From Girardinichthys multiradiatus (taxonomy: Eukaryota > Chordata > Actinopteri > Cyprinodontiformes > Goodeidae), in contig NC_061817.1 in assembly GCF_021462225.1 (NCBI RefSeq), positions 2,410,095 to 2,474,094 of the forward strand: a stretch of 64,000 nt of DNA, written 5' to 3'. The translations under genes were made by a program, and so were the position numbers. Numbering within the stretch: position 1 is the stretch's first letter; every line of letters begins with the position of its first letter. The notes beneath the pieces were generated by a model. It made no database searches and was not told the DNA's origin. It saw nothing but the letters and a program-made list of their open reading frames with translations. Positions 55,001 through 64,000 of the stretch are shown here, piece by piece.

Positions 55001-58000
55001 AGACTCTGGCACCTTGATTTCCGAATGACATGCAGAATTTGCTTTCATCCGAAAAAAGTACTTTGGACCACTGAGCAACAGTCCAGTGCTGCTTCTCTGT
55101 AGCCCAGGTCAGGCGCTTCTGCCGCTGTTTCTGGTTCAAAAGTGGCTTGACCTGGGGAATGCGGCACCTGTAGCCCATTTCCTGCACACGCCTGTGCACA
55201 GTGGCTCTGGATGTTTCTACTCCAGACTCAGTCCACTGCTTCCGCAGGTCCCCCAAGGTCTGGAATCGGCCCTTCTCCACAATCTTCCTCAGGGTCCGGT
55301 CACCTCTTCTCGTTGTGCAGCGTTTTCTGCCACACTTTTTCCTTCCCACAGACTTCCCACTGAGGTGCCTTGATACAGCACTCTGGGAACAGCCTATTCG
55401 TTCAGAAATGTCTTTCTGTGTCTTACCTTCTTGCTTGAGGGTGTCAATAGTGGCCTTCTGGACAGCAGTCAGGTCGGCAGTCTTACCCATGATTGGGGTT
55501 TTGAGTGATGAACCAGGCTGGGAGTTTTAAAGGCCTCAGGAATCTTTTGCAGGTGTTTAGAGTTAACTCGTTGATTCAGATGATTAGGTTCATAGCTCGT
55601 TTAGAGACCCTTTTAATGATATGCTAATTTTGTGAGATAGGAATTTTGGGTTTTCATGAGCTGTATGCCAAAATCATCCGTATTAAGACAATAAAAGACC
55701 TGAAATATTTCAGTTAGTGTGCAATGAAGCTAAAATATATGAATGTTACATTTTCATCATGACATTATGGAAAATAATGAACTTTATCACAATATGCTAA
55801 TATTTTGAGAAGGACCTGTATCACCAACTTTCTACTTCAGTCCTTTCTCTGAGCCCTAATTTACAAGATTCCTTGTGTGCATGCAGTTTGTTGTTCTCGT
55901 TTATGACATATCTATTTTAAATTTAAAGAAGTCCCCGACTGAAATATTTGCACAAAATTCAACACATAATTAATGGAAAGTAGAGTACACAATACACATG
56001 CTACTGCTTTTACCAGCATGTGACACCTTCACAGTAGTGTAAGAGTGCTTAACAATGAAATAGTAAGAGGTTTCAGACACTGCCCAATCAGAAATCGGGG
56101 GGTCTTATGATGACACCAGCTCTTCATTTTAGAGCCTGAATTTGGTTAAGATTTCCAAGGCTGCTAGAAAAATTACTCTGAATGAATAAACTGGAACAGC
56201 GGTGCTCAAAGATACTATCCAGTAATGTAGTTTTATTATTATTTTTTACAAATGTACACTAGTAATAAAGTTAAGCTGGATAATGAAGTATTTCATAAAA
56301 TAATCCTTAAAAGGAAAAAAAACTGATTTGTGTGTATAGGAGTCAATGGAATTACAACAGGAAGACGAATCCAGCCGATCAGCTGGCATCAGCAACCTTT
56401 TTGATTCAATCGATTCTGAAGGGTTCGGGTTGCCTTTGAATTGAAGGAGATTCAACCCAGAGATTTTCATAAGTCATTTTCAATAAGTCATGACTTACGT
56501 CTGTCACCCCATGTCAGAGTTAGGTTTCAAGTCTCTAATGACTGAAAGAAACATTTTCTTATTAAATCCAAGACATCTAGGTCTCTAACTTTGTAGGTTA
56601 GGAATCCAAACCTGTACTGTTCCTCCTAAGGCCTAAGTTACCAAACTAACATTTGATAGTTCTATTTAAATGTATTATTCTCATAAACAATTATGTCTTC
56701 ACCTTTTAACATGCAAAAATCTTCTAAAGGCTGCTTTATATTATTATGAAAATAGCTCAAATGGCAAATTAACACCTATTAGATAGACGTTTGAGCTCTG
56801 AGAAAAATCATAGAAATACATTAAAACCTGTTAATGTTGAACTTCTGAATGAATGAAATAAGGTGTGTTTCTGTCTTTGTAATGACTTAGTTAACATCTA
56901 TTTATCCCTATTTTCATATTGTCCACTCCCTTATATATAGCGCTAAATAAGGTTAGGAAGGTTTTCCCAAGTTGCCATCTCTGGTTCAACCTTATGTGTT
57001 TAATCCGGAATTGGACTCTGATGACCTCCAAGCCCTGATGGTACGGCTGTGGGAGGAGAGGCTAAAGCAAACAATGCAGATATTTATAATAGTGACCTTC
57101 TTTAGAACTGTAACTGATACAAATCTGTTTATATTCCTGTTTGAATTTTTCCTCCATTGGTCTGGGTACATATTTATCACTCAAACATTGAGCAAACACA
57201 ATATTCCACTTGAATGGAGTTGCGTGATTTGCCAGAACATTAGAACTGCACACACCTCAAGATCACCATTATCGTTTTCTCAAAGTACTTGTCTCTCTGA
57301 TTGTGAACTGTAGGACTTGTTGCTGGTGCACGGGCTGACTGGTGGGACTGGGCTCATTAGAATTCAGTTGGCCTAATAATCATTTTCAGCAGAAGTAGCT
57401 GGTGATGCAGCAGTTTCGTATGTAACTTTAAAAGGGACTTGTCAATGAATGAAACACTTCACTTGGCTCAGTATAGTTACTGCAGATCATTGCAGTCTGT
57501 CCAGGTCCTCTTCACAAACTGCTTCCATGTGTTTTAATGCTGCCAAATTATCCTGAAATCCTTGCTGTGTTTTCACACATGGCACAAAATACACAAGCAA
57601 ACAAGATCAATTGCCTTTTGCATTATGTAATGTCACCAGAGGCATGCATGTATGAAGCTTGTTTTGAAAGGATTGCTGTTATTTTGATTAAAGAGCAACT
57701 TCCAACAGAATAGTAAAACAGTTAAAAAGCTGCCATAATATGTTGTTCTTTAGATGTCAGACTATCCAATGGTGGTTTGATTGATTTTACAGAAAAGTCT
57801 GGTAAGCAGTTTTAATTAAGTGATCTTAAACTTAATTCATTGTGCATACAGTATGGAACCCACTGGGTTGTACAGTATACGTGGGCGTATCGCCATTCTT
57901 TGCCCCAGTCCTTGTTACTGCTTTATTTCAACTCTGTTAGGGCCTCCTACAGAATAGGATGGACCCCTGTGTGTGTATGCACACTGATACTTGCAGCACA

Positions 58001-61000
58001 CTAAGGTAACATGAGTATAGGATCCATTATCTTTGTGCTTTTACTGAACTCTGACCTGTAAGGCGTTCTCATGAATTCTGTGGGTGTAGCAACAACATGC
58101 TGCTGTGTGAAGGCCGTTTGAGATTATTCAGATCAGATCGCCTCCTTCTCTGAAACGCTGATAAGTAACTTTCATAGAAGTAGGTATTAATAACTGCATA
58201 TCAATACATTATCTGAGCATGATAATGAATGTCAGACTTATCATAATGAGCTGCACCAGCCTCATTTCAACATAAAACTAAAATTAGATCATATTTCTCT
58301 GCATACACAGAAGAGAGAAAACTAAACTGAAAAAGCATACTTTAATTTTATCTAATTCATTATCTGACTTCTCGACCAGTATCAGTTTCACAACACATAG
58401 CAAGGCGTGTAAGAGCACCAGTAATTACCAACAATACTTATCCACACAGCAGAGGAAAAGGACACAAGCAGGAAACTCGCTGCTGCCATGGTGACACAAA
58501 ACAGCACTCGAAAACTAATAAATAATAAAAGATAATAAAAGGAATTCCGTTAGAATCTTGGAAAAGATGAATCCAAAAGCAGTTATTTTTCCACATCAAA
58601 AAGCTTTCTGCATAAAAACATATACTCCACAAACTTTTTTATTTTGAACACTAAGAATAAAAATTTGGTCCAGGTTAAAATGATAGCGAGCGGGGATCAC
58701 TATACAAAATATATATTTTTACACTTTTTCCCATCAAATTTGGTCTCAAACATTTTAGGCTTATTAAATACTGACATAATTAGAAGTAGACATAATGATC
58801 TCACCCATAAGGTACTTTGTGGATTACAAAGGGAGCAAAAAGCTTGATGATGAGCGTTGGAAGGATGTCAGCTAACAGCACAGCCTGCAAACACAGATTA
58901 TAAACATTTAGTTCTAAGAGAACAATTCTTTCAAACTATTGTTATCTAACAAAACATGGCAATAAACACAGAACATAAGAGAACAAGTGATGAAACATTA
59001 TCGTGTTAAATACAGTGCATTCCAAAAGTATTCAAGCAGCCCAGCTGTGTGTTATGAGTCTAACTGGCTGATCTGTGAAGACCTCAGAGGTTTGTTAGAG
59101 AACCCTAGAGAACAAAACTGCACCACGAAAACCAAGGAACACAGCAGACAGGTCAGGGAGAAAGTTGTTGAGAAGTTTAAAGCAGGGTCAGGTTCTAAAA
59201 CTATATCCCAAGCTGTGAACATCTCACGGAGCTCTGTTCAATCCATTGTCTAAACATGGAGAGAGGATGGACCAGCTCAGGACCTACCAAAACATGGAGG
59301 TCCACCTAAACTGACAGCCTGGGGAAGGAGAGCATTCTTTAGCGGAGCAGCCAAGAGGCCCATGGTAACTCTGGAGGAGCTACAGAGTTCACAACTCAGA
59401 TGGGATTGACAGGACAACTATAAAGCACGCACTTTCCAATCTGACCTTTATGGAAGAGTAGCAAGAAAAATGCCATTGTTGAAAGACAGCCACAAGAGGC
59501 CCCATTGGTAGTTTACCACAAGTCAGGGTTGCAGAAACACAGCGTGTGAAAGAAGGTTATGGGAAGAAACTTGTATTTGTGTAATTTGAAAGGAAATGCA
59601 TTGGTTTGAAAAATAATTTCACTAAACTGAAACTGAATTTTATGGTTTGAAACTGAATTCATTTGCTTTTAAAATGTATTTCGTTGCATTAAAAATTCAG
59701 TTTGACTACTTCAGGTCTGTAATTCAATTTCAGTTCCAAAATTCAGCTTTTTGTGTCACACTTCCAGGTCCTTGAGGATAGCCACAAATCAAACACAGAT
59801 TTGTCGATTTACGTTTCACATCAGATTAAACTTCCTTTACGGCATGTTGAGCTGGAGCAGTGCAGCTACATGAGCTTGACGGATGTCAGTCACCAAGTCA
59901 AATGAACATCTACAAGAACTGTCATGTAAAAAAATGACGGTCAAACAGTAACACTTATGCTACCTGCAGGCATTAGCTAAAAATGCCAGATTAGATCTTG
60001 TTCATCGTTCAGCCATTTAAAATGTTGAAAATATTTTTTGTGTTCATAGACATAAAAATCTAACACTAGATAAAATACATTGATGACAAATACCATTTGT
60101 TTAATTTATTTGTAAAGCTTTAAACAACTTAGACACTAACATATAAACTTTAGGAACAAAGTTTAAATTAGGTTATTTGCAGGGTATAATAATTATTATC
60201 ATTATTATAATAAATAGACCAGACATTAATATTAGATTTCATCTGACTGAATTATATCTTTTTAACTTCCACCCATTGGGGAAACCCAGCGGGATTTTGA
60301 AAACAATGTGCCGGGAGTCAGCTGGTCTCTCAGGGTTTAGCGCACCTCAACCACCCGGTCAGCTGACAGCTGGTGAGGCGAGCCGGCTCATGGGGCAGGG
60401 GACGAACACATCGGCACATTTGTGCAATTAAGCGATATCTTGATAAACTGATAAGATATTTTAGGTTTACACAACTACATTCTTGTCTGAAAACATTGTA
60501 AAAGTTCAGTTGTTTCACAGAATGTGCAATATATCCAATATTATTCACAGCTTTTCTGTCCACCGGCCTTTGCTACTTCCGTTTGAACAAGCTACTTCGA
60601 CCCGCAATGAATCATGGGATAGGGTGGGACACGGAGGATACACCGGACCCATCCTTCAAATCTGGGGATAAGAAGGACGCATTTATAGGAACCTTGGAGA
60701 TTGGACAGCAATCGTCGCCTCATCCAGGATGTTACAGGCCTACAAATGTGTCCTTCAAAGGATGCAGTCCTGAATCTGGACACAGCAATAGTGAATGACA
60801 TCTGTGAATCATTAAATCTGTGTTTGATTAATCTGTGGCTTCAAGGACCTGGATGTGTGACACAAAAAACTGAATGTTAGAACTGAAATTGAATTTCAGA
60901 CCTGAAAGTGAAAGTAATCAAACTGAATTTTCAATACATGCAAAGCAATTTTCAAAGTAAACAAATTCAGTTTTAAACCATTATATTCAGTTTCAGTTTA

Positions 61001-64000
61001 GTGAAATTCATTTTCAAACCAATGCTTTTAATTTCAAATTACACAAATACAGATTCAGTCTGAGCAATTCAAATTCAGTTTCTGATGGTACAAGTTTCTT
61101 CCCATAGAAGGTGCTCTACTCAGATGAGCACAGAAATACAGGTCCTTCTCAAAATATTAGCATATTGTGATAAAGTTCATTATTTTCCATAATGTCATGA
61201 TGAAAATTTAACATTCATATATTTTAGATTCATTGCACACTAACTGAAATATTTCAGGTCTTTTATTGTCTTAATACGGATTATTTTGGCATACAGCTCA
61301 TGAAAACCCAAAATTCCTATCTCACAAAATTAGCATATCATTAAAAGGGTCTCTAAACGAGCTATGAACCTAATCATCTGAATCAACGAGTTAACTCTAA
61401 ACACCTGCAAAAGATTCCTGAGGCCTTTAAAACTCCCAGCCTGGTTCATCACTCAAAACCCCAATCATGGGTAAGACTGCCGACCTGACTGCTGTCCAGA
61501 AGGCCACTATTGACACCCTCAAGCAAGAGGGTAAGACACAGAAAGAAATCTCTGAATGAATACGCTGTTCCCAGAGTGCTGTATCAAGGCACCTCAGTGG
61601 GAAGTCTGTGGGAAGGAAAAAGTGTGGCAGAAAACGCTGCACAACGAGAAGAGGTGACCGGACCCTGAGGAAGATTGTGGAGAAGGGCCGATTCCAGACC
61701 TTGGGGGACCTGCGGAAACAGTGGACTGAGTCTGGAGTAGAAACATCCAGAGCCACCGTGCACAGGCGTGTGCAGGAAATGGGCTACAGGTGCAGCATTC
61801 CCCAGGTCAAGCCACTTTTGAACCAGAAACAGCGGCAGAAGCGCCTGACCTGGGCTACAGAGAAGCAGCACTGGACTGTTGCTCAGTGGTCCAAAGTACT
61901 TTTTTCGGATGAAAGCAAATTCTGCATGTCATTCAGAAATCAAGGTGCCAGAGTCTGGAGGAAGACTGGGGAGAAGGAAATGCCAAAATGCCAGAAGTCC
62001 AGTGTCAAGTACCCACAGTCAGTGATGGTCTGGGGTGCCGTGTCAGCTGCTGGTGTTGGTCCAATGTGTTTTATCAAGGGCAGGGTCAATGCAGCTAGCT
62101 ATCAGGAGATTTTGGAGCACTTCATGCTTCCATCTGCTGAAAAGCTTTATGGAGATGAAGATTTCATTTTTCAGCACGACCTGGCACCTGCTCACAGTGC
62201 CAAAACCACTGGTAAATGGTTTACTGACCATGGTATCACTGTGCTCAATTGGCCTGCCAACTCTCCTGACCTGAACCCCATAGAGAATCTGTGGGATATT
62301 GTGAAGAGAACGTTGAGAGACTCAAGACCCAACACTCTGGATGAGCTAAAGGCCGCTATCGAAGCATCCTGGGCCTCCATAAGACCTCAGCAGTGCCACA
62401 GGCTGATTGCCTCCATGCCACGCCGCATTGAAGCAGTCATTTTTGCAAAAGGATTCCTGACCAAGTATTGAGTCCATAACTGTACATGATTATTTGAAGG
62501 TTGACGTTTTTTGTTTTAAAAACACTTTTCTTTTATTGGTCGGATGAAATATGCTAATTTTGTGAGATAGGAATTTTGGGTTTTCATGAGCTGTATGCCA
62601 AAATCATCCGTATTAAGACAATAAAAGACCTGAAATATTTCAGTTAGTGTGCAATGCATCTAAAATATATGAATGTTAAATTTTCATCATGACATTATGG
62701 AAAATAATGAACTTTATCACAATATGCTAATATTTTGAGAAGGACCTGTACACTTTTTGATCTACATGCAAAATGCAATTAATTATCCTCTGCAAGGACA
62801 GTGAAGCTGGTTAGACTTGATGGGAAGATAGAGAGGAAATACAGGGCAATATTGGAGGAAAACTCGTCAAAGGCTCTAAAAGACTGGAAACTGTAGCAGA
62901 GGTTCACCCTCCAACAGGAGAACGACTCCAAACTTACAGCAAGAGCTACAATTGAATAGTTTAGATCAAAGTGTTTTAGCCACATGGCCCAGTCAAATGC
63001 CAGAGCTAAATCTAACTGAGAATCTGTGAAAAGACTTAAAAACTGATGTTCACAGATACTGTGTAAATGTTCTAAGCTGGTAGAGACGTTCTCCAAAAGA
63101 CTTGGAGGTATAAGGGCAGTGAGAGCTGGTTCTATAATGTACCGACATAATGGGCTAAGTACAAATGCACATCATACTTCAGATTTTTGTTAGCAAAAAA
63201 TGTTGTTAAAACCCCATGAGAAGCTACTAATTACAAATTGGCACTGACTGTATGGTTATACCTATTAAAACTGCACTGAAACAGACATTTAGATCTATTA
63301 TGACATCGAAATTATTTTATTTAATTTTAATCTCTTTTTTTCTTCATTTTCTTCAGCCTGATACCAGATGGTCACTATTTAATAAACTCAATGAACAAAC
63401 AGAAAACCCAAACGGTAATTCCCAAACAGAGGGCATTCCTGGGATGCAGAGAACTACTAGGAGGTTTCCACAGAAAGAGACTGTAAAAATAAATGATGCA
63501 ATGAATGAACTGGAAAACCCTTACGCCAATCAAAGATTATACGTGGACAGCTGGTTGCATGAGCGTAAAACATTTCTAATAAAAAGGTTTAATGGAAAGA
63601 ACTCAAATGCTTTGCTGCCTGATACATTAGAACCCCCCCGAGGAGTCCCCCCAGAGTAAAGGATTTGCGATTCTAATGGAGACAGTCTGAGTTAAGTGTT
63701 ACTGGTCTCTGCAGAGACGACCAGAAAGGTGTTGTGTGCTGAATCTCCTCTTACCCCTGTGGTGACGGGACTGCAGTCATACCCACTACTATTGCTACTG
63801 TTCCCAGCTCGAAAGTCCACAGTCAGCTTATCTGAGGCCTACAATATGAAATTCAAAAATTATTTCATGAAACACATCGTTTCCCATTAAAACTGTTTTT
63901 GCTCTGCATCAACACATTTGCTTCCTTACAGATGTGGAGTTTTTTGATTCTTGCTTTTCGAGGATGTCGTGGGCCGCGCTCAGCATGACCACATAAGCAA
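40090..64000 (-). CDS. cln3: Battenin (CLN3), N-terminus beyond window
   Basis: Multi-pass lysosomal/late-endosomal membrane protein; its loss causes juvenile Batten disease in humans. Thirteen exons in transcription order: 63930-64000 (continues outside), 63755-63838, 58805-58884, 58429-58514, 54071-54143, 52572-52715, 44843-44982, 43771-43823, 43622-43690, 43384-43439, 43199-43292, 40983-41123 and 40090-40206. All are GT-AG and in phase, giving 401 residues plus TGA. Diagnostic stretches are [12 protein letters not shown], a lumenal loop with two NSS glycosylation sites, [31 protein letters not shown] and [16 protein letters not shown]. The cytosolic loop has EEQQQLM followed by DESEDEE, like the acidic dileucine sorting signal of mammals. 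The protein ends YFCSL, without the four-residue CaaX end of human CLN3. Introns are loaded with transposons. Confidence 0.96.
41130..43190. other. cln3 penultimate intron region
   Basis: Intron between the exons at 43199 and 41123. AT-rich, no gene or clear repeat recognised. Confidence 0.35.
45725..46110 (-). repeat. DNA-transposon fragments in a cln3 intron
   Basis: 45725-45800 (tagagctgcacaatataacg) is a short relative of the repeat at 33955 and 53565. 45830-46010 (gttgcagaaccttttgaggcaatcattgcaatcaaac, then tgagcaaactgctccaattgtctcag) is a fragment of a decayed Tc1-type element. Confidence 0.5.
46640..48245 (+). repeat. Fish retroelement 3' region split by a LINE derivative
   Basis: The left part (46640-47449) contains 'cttagactgctggaggac' and 'tggaggtttcttcctgttaaaaaggagttttcc'. 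The right part (48047-48245) contains 'gtaaagtgccttgagatgacatgtgttgtgaattggtgctatataaataaaa', the typical 3' end. The 'ttgata' and 'gatagaaacc' edges join when the middle is removed. No intact frame. Confidence 0.65.
47450..48046 (-). mobile_element. Internally deleted LINE derivative
   Basis: Read on -, it begins with a LINE 5' leader ('ccttgaaccgccaccttaacgtggtggaggggtttgagtgctcg'). It jumps to the endonuclease start region (MLRLAL), then to a short central block matching 8527-8600, and ends with 'agagatagggtgaggagctcagccatctggg', a reverse-transcriptase C-terminal region. Blocks match the LINE at 8093-10084 with large stretches missing. Not coding. Confidence 0.7.
48476..51170 (-). repeat. 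Poly-A-tailed G-rich retroelement copy R2
   Basis: Second copy of the family at 7773-11330: poly-T start on + at 48476-48486, then the same ~300-bp tail. A GC-rich block follows (48960-49430), then after an inserted DNA element (49441-50577) the block from 'aaactgatccagaagggg' to about 51170. Long frames on both strands in the GC-rich part have biased composition and differ between the two copies, so they are not annotated as genes. It lies in a cln3 intron. Confidence 0.6.
49441..50577. mobile_element. Non-autonomous inverted-repeat element ('ataaggcgc' type)
   Basis: Begins ccgtattttccgcactattt and ends in the inverse (atagtgcggaaaatacgg), flanked by TA on both sides (49439-49440 and 50578-50579). 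Both ends carry the 'ttataaggcgc' and 'ataaggcgctccgg' type blocks. The 1137-bp unit has no transposase-like frame. It interrupts repeat R2, whose sequence resumes directly at 'aactgatccag'. Confidence 0.85.
51180..51740 (-). pseudogene. Tc1-like transposon fossil
   Basis: On -, broken transposase N-terminal sequence can be read: '[20 protein letters not shown]' type followed by '[12 protein letters not shown]' and '[12 protein letters not shown]'. A start-like 'gaccagaggaagcgaaggagagagttgtctcag' precedes it. Several stops; the catalytic half is missing. Confidence 0.6.
52800..52960 (+). repeat. Terminal fragment of Tc1 family C
   Basis: 'ttgcaaaggtattcacacccgttaatctttttcgccttacaacc' and following bases match the start of the family at 5090 and 58990. 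Only the terminal repeat region remains. In the cln3 intron upstream of exon 52572-52715. Confidence 0.6.
53565..54010. repeat. 'GCTGCACAACATATTGC' repeat, copy 2
   Basis: Matches 33955-34425 in motif order: 'gggctgcacaacatattgc', then 'taaagtcattaagaaactaaaactaagttgtttc', then 'catgacattcaccagcattatcgcatg'. Non-coding; in a cln3 intron, ending about 60 bases before the exon at 54071. Confidence 0.6.
54209..55818 (-). mobile_element. Long-TIR Tc1-like transposon B2 with complete transposase frame
   Basis: A 1610-bp unit flanked by TA (54207-54208 and 55819-55820). Inverted arms are about 200 bases, beginning caggtccttctcaaaatatt. Transposase on -, 55490 to 54486, has 334 uninterrupted codons: paired-like helix-turn-helix ([19 protein letters not shown]), basic GRKKCGRKR linker and catalytic Asp148 (LFSDES), Asp238 ([10 protein letters not shown]) and Glu273 ([11 protein letters not shown]), i.e. 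DD34E. Both ends look intact. It sits in a cln3 intron 65 bases upstream of the exon ending at 54143, antisense to nothing: transposase and cln3 are on the same strand. Confidence 0.95.
55825..58420. other. cln3 intron sequence, unassigned
   Basis: About 2.6 kb of AT-rich intron. Frames up to ~110 codons occur but look random. No repeat family recognised with confidence. Confidence 0.35.
59558..61106. mobile_element. Non-autonomous transposon with ~250-bp terminal inverted repeats
   Basis: Begins tatgggaagaaacttgta and ends in the inverse. Arms of about 250 bases (59558-59805 and about 60815-61106) share 'gtgtcacac(a/t)tccaggtccttgag' and repeated 'aaactgaatt' blocks. Flanks carry gaaggt on both sides (59552-59557 and 61107-61112). 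The uninterrupted Tc1 host would read agaaggtgctct, so the duplication is 6-7 bases, or 8 with one mismatch. The interior has no transposase-like frame. Superfamily undecided; hAT-like is possible. Confidence 0.75.
61139..62748 (+). mobile_element. Long-TIR Tc1-like transposon B3, premature stop
   Basis: A 1610-bp unit flanked by TA (61137-61138 and 62749-62750), same length and ends as B2 but opposite orientation. Transposase on + starts at 61467 ([10 protein letters not shown]). CGA has become TGA at 61556-61558 within the helix-turn-helix, after which the frame is open to 62471 with all three catalytic residues ([27 protein letters not shown]). A downstream restart would lack the DNA-binding start, so it is probably inactive. 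Confidence 0.93.
63252..63659 (+). CDS. Unidentified 135-codon frame inside a cln3 intron
   Basis: I do not recognise this protein. ATG at 63252, stop TAA at 63657-63659. Residues about 20-35 are hydrophobic ([16 protein letters not shown]), as in a signal peptide or anchor. The rest is polar, Asn/Glu/Lys-rich, with [20 protein letters not shown] and a Pro-rich end PPRGVPPE. Alternatively the hydrophobic part is just the T-rich tract of a splice acceptor (tctttttttcttcattttcttcag, ending 63356), with an exon beginning in the same frame at 63357. It lies on the strand opposite cln3, next to a Tc1 fossil. No polyadenylation signal was seen nearby. It could be a chance frame. Confidence 0.3.
   Translation: MVIPIKTALKQTFRSIMTSKLFYLILISFFLHFLQPDTRWSLFNKLNEQTENPNGNSQTEGIPGMQRTTRRFPQKETVKINDAMNELENPYANQRLYVDSWLHERKTFLIKRFNGKNSNALLPDTLEPPRGVPPE

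Larger units (their letters stand above)
58990..63230 (+). pseudogene. Tc1 family C fossil, host of two nested insertions
   Basis: The terminal repeat is at about 59015 ('acagtgcattccaaaagtattcaagc'). The transposase remnant includes 'gtcagggagaaagttgttgagaagtttaaagcagg' and 'cacggagctctgttcaatccattgtc'. It is cut at 59557, continues for 32 bases at 61107-61138 ('gaaggtgctctactcagatgagcacagaaa'), then resumes at 62749 ('tacactttttgatctacatgcaaaatgc'). It runs to 'gatttttgttagcaaaaaatgttg' near 63200. Joined in order these pieces read as one ordinary Tc1 gene remnant with many stops. Confidence 0.75.

Noticed and set aside
60177..60431. An 84-codon frame inside the long-TIR element
   Set aside because: Starts in an ATT simple repeat and shows no transposase-like motif.

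Overview
This is nuclear DNA from a bony fish, probably a spiny-rayed (percomorph-type) teleost. The evidence is compact GT-AG split genes for conserved vertebrate proteins, several Tc1/mariner transposon families, fish-type non-LTR retrotransposons and a tRNA-derived SINE. There is no prokaryotic operon, CRISPR array, integron or phage signal.

Four host genes account for the conserved coding sequence. (1) CLPP, the mitochondrial Clp protease subunit, lies on + from base 3 to 6272 in seven exons that join to 267 codons. (2) An ALDH3B-type aldehyde dehydrogenase lies on - from 24596 to 13873 in nine coding exons (469 codons, C-terminal CaaX box). CLPP and ALDH3B are convergent. (3) PPP4C, the protein phosphatase 4 catalytic subunit, lies on - from 34735 to 28990 in eight coding exons (307 codons). 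Its 3' end is only a few hundred bases from the presumed ALDH3B promoter. (4) CLN3 (battenin) lies on -, entering at 64000 and ending at 40090. Thirteen exons (401 codons) are present and the N-terminal exon(s) lie beyond the window. Every exon junction was checked for GT/AG and phase, and each gene joins into one frame.

The rest is mostly mobile DNA. Bases 7773-11330 and 48476-51170 are two copies of one poly-A-tailed, G-rich (on -) retroelement family. The first carries a LINE insertion with an inverted 5' part and a 12-bp target duplication. The second carries an 'ataaggcgc'-type inverted-repeat element. Three copies of a long-TIR Tc1 element (B1 25176-26727, B2 54209-55818, B3 61139-62748) and two copies of a DD36E Tc1/mariner-like element (A1 20536-21804, A2 35874-37116) are present. 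B2 and A2 keep full-length transposase frames. Older Tc1 fossils are nested targets for younger insertions at 16240-17392 and 58990-63230.

The four proteins act in separate pathways: mitochondrial proteolysis, lipid-aldehyde oxidation, Ser/Thr dephosphorylation and lysosomal/endosomal membrane function. I see no sign that they form one system. The least explained coding signal is a 135-codon + frame (63252-63659) inside a CLN3 intron. I found no convincing new multi-gene system here; the interest lies in transposon architecture and a few protein details.
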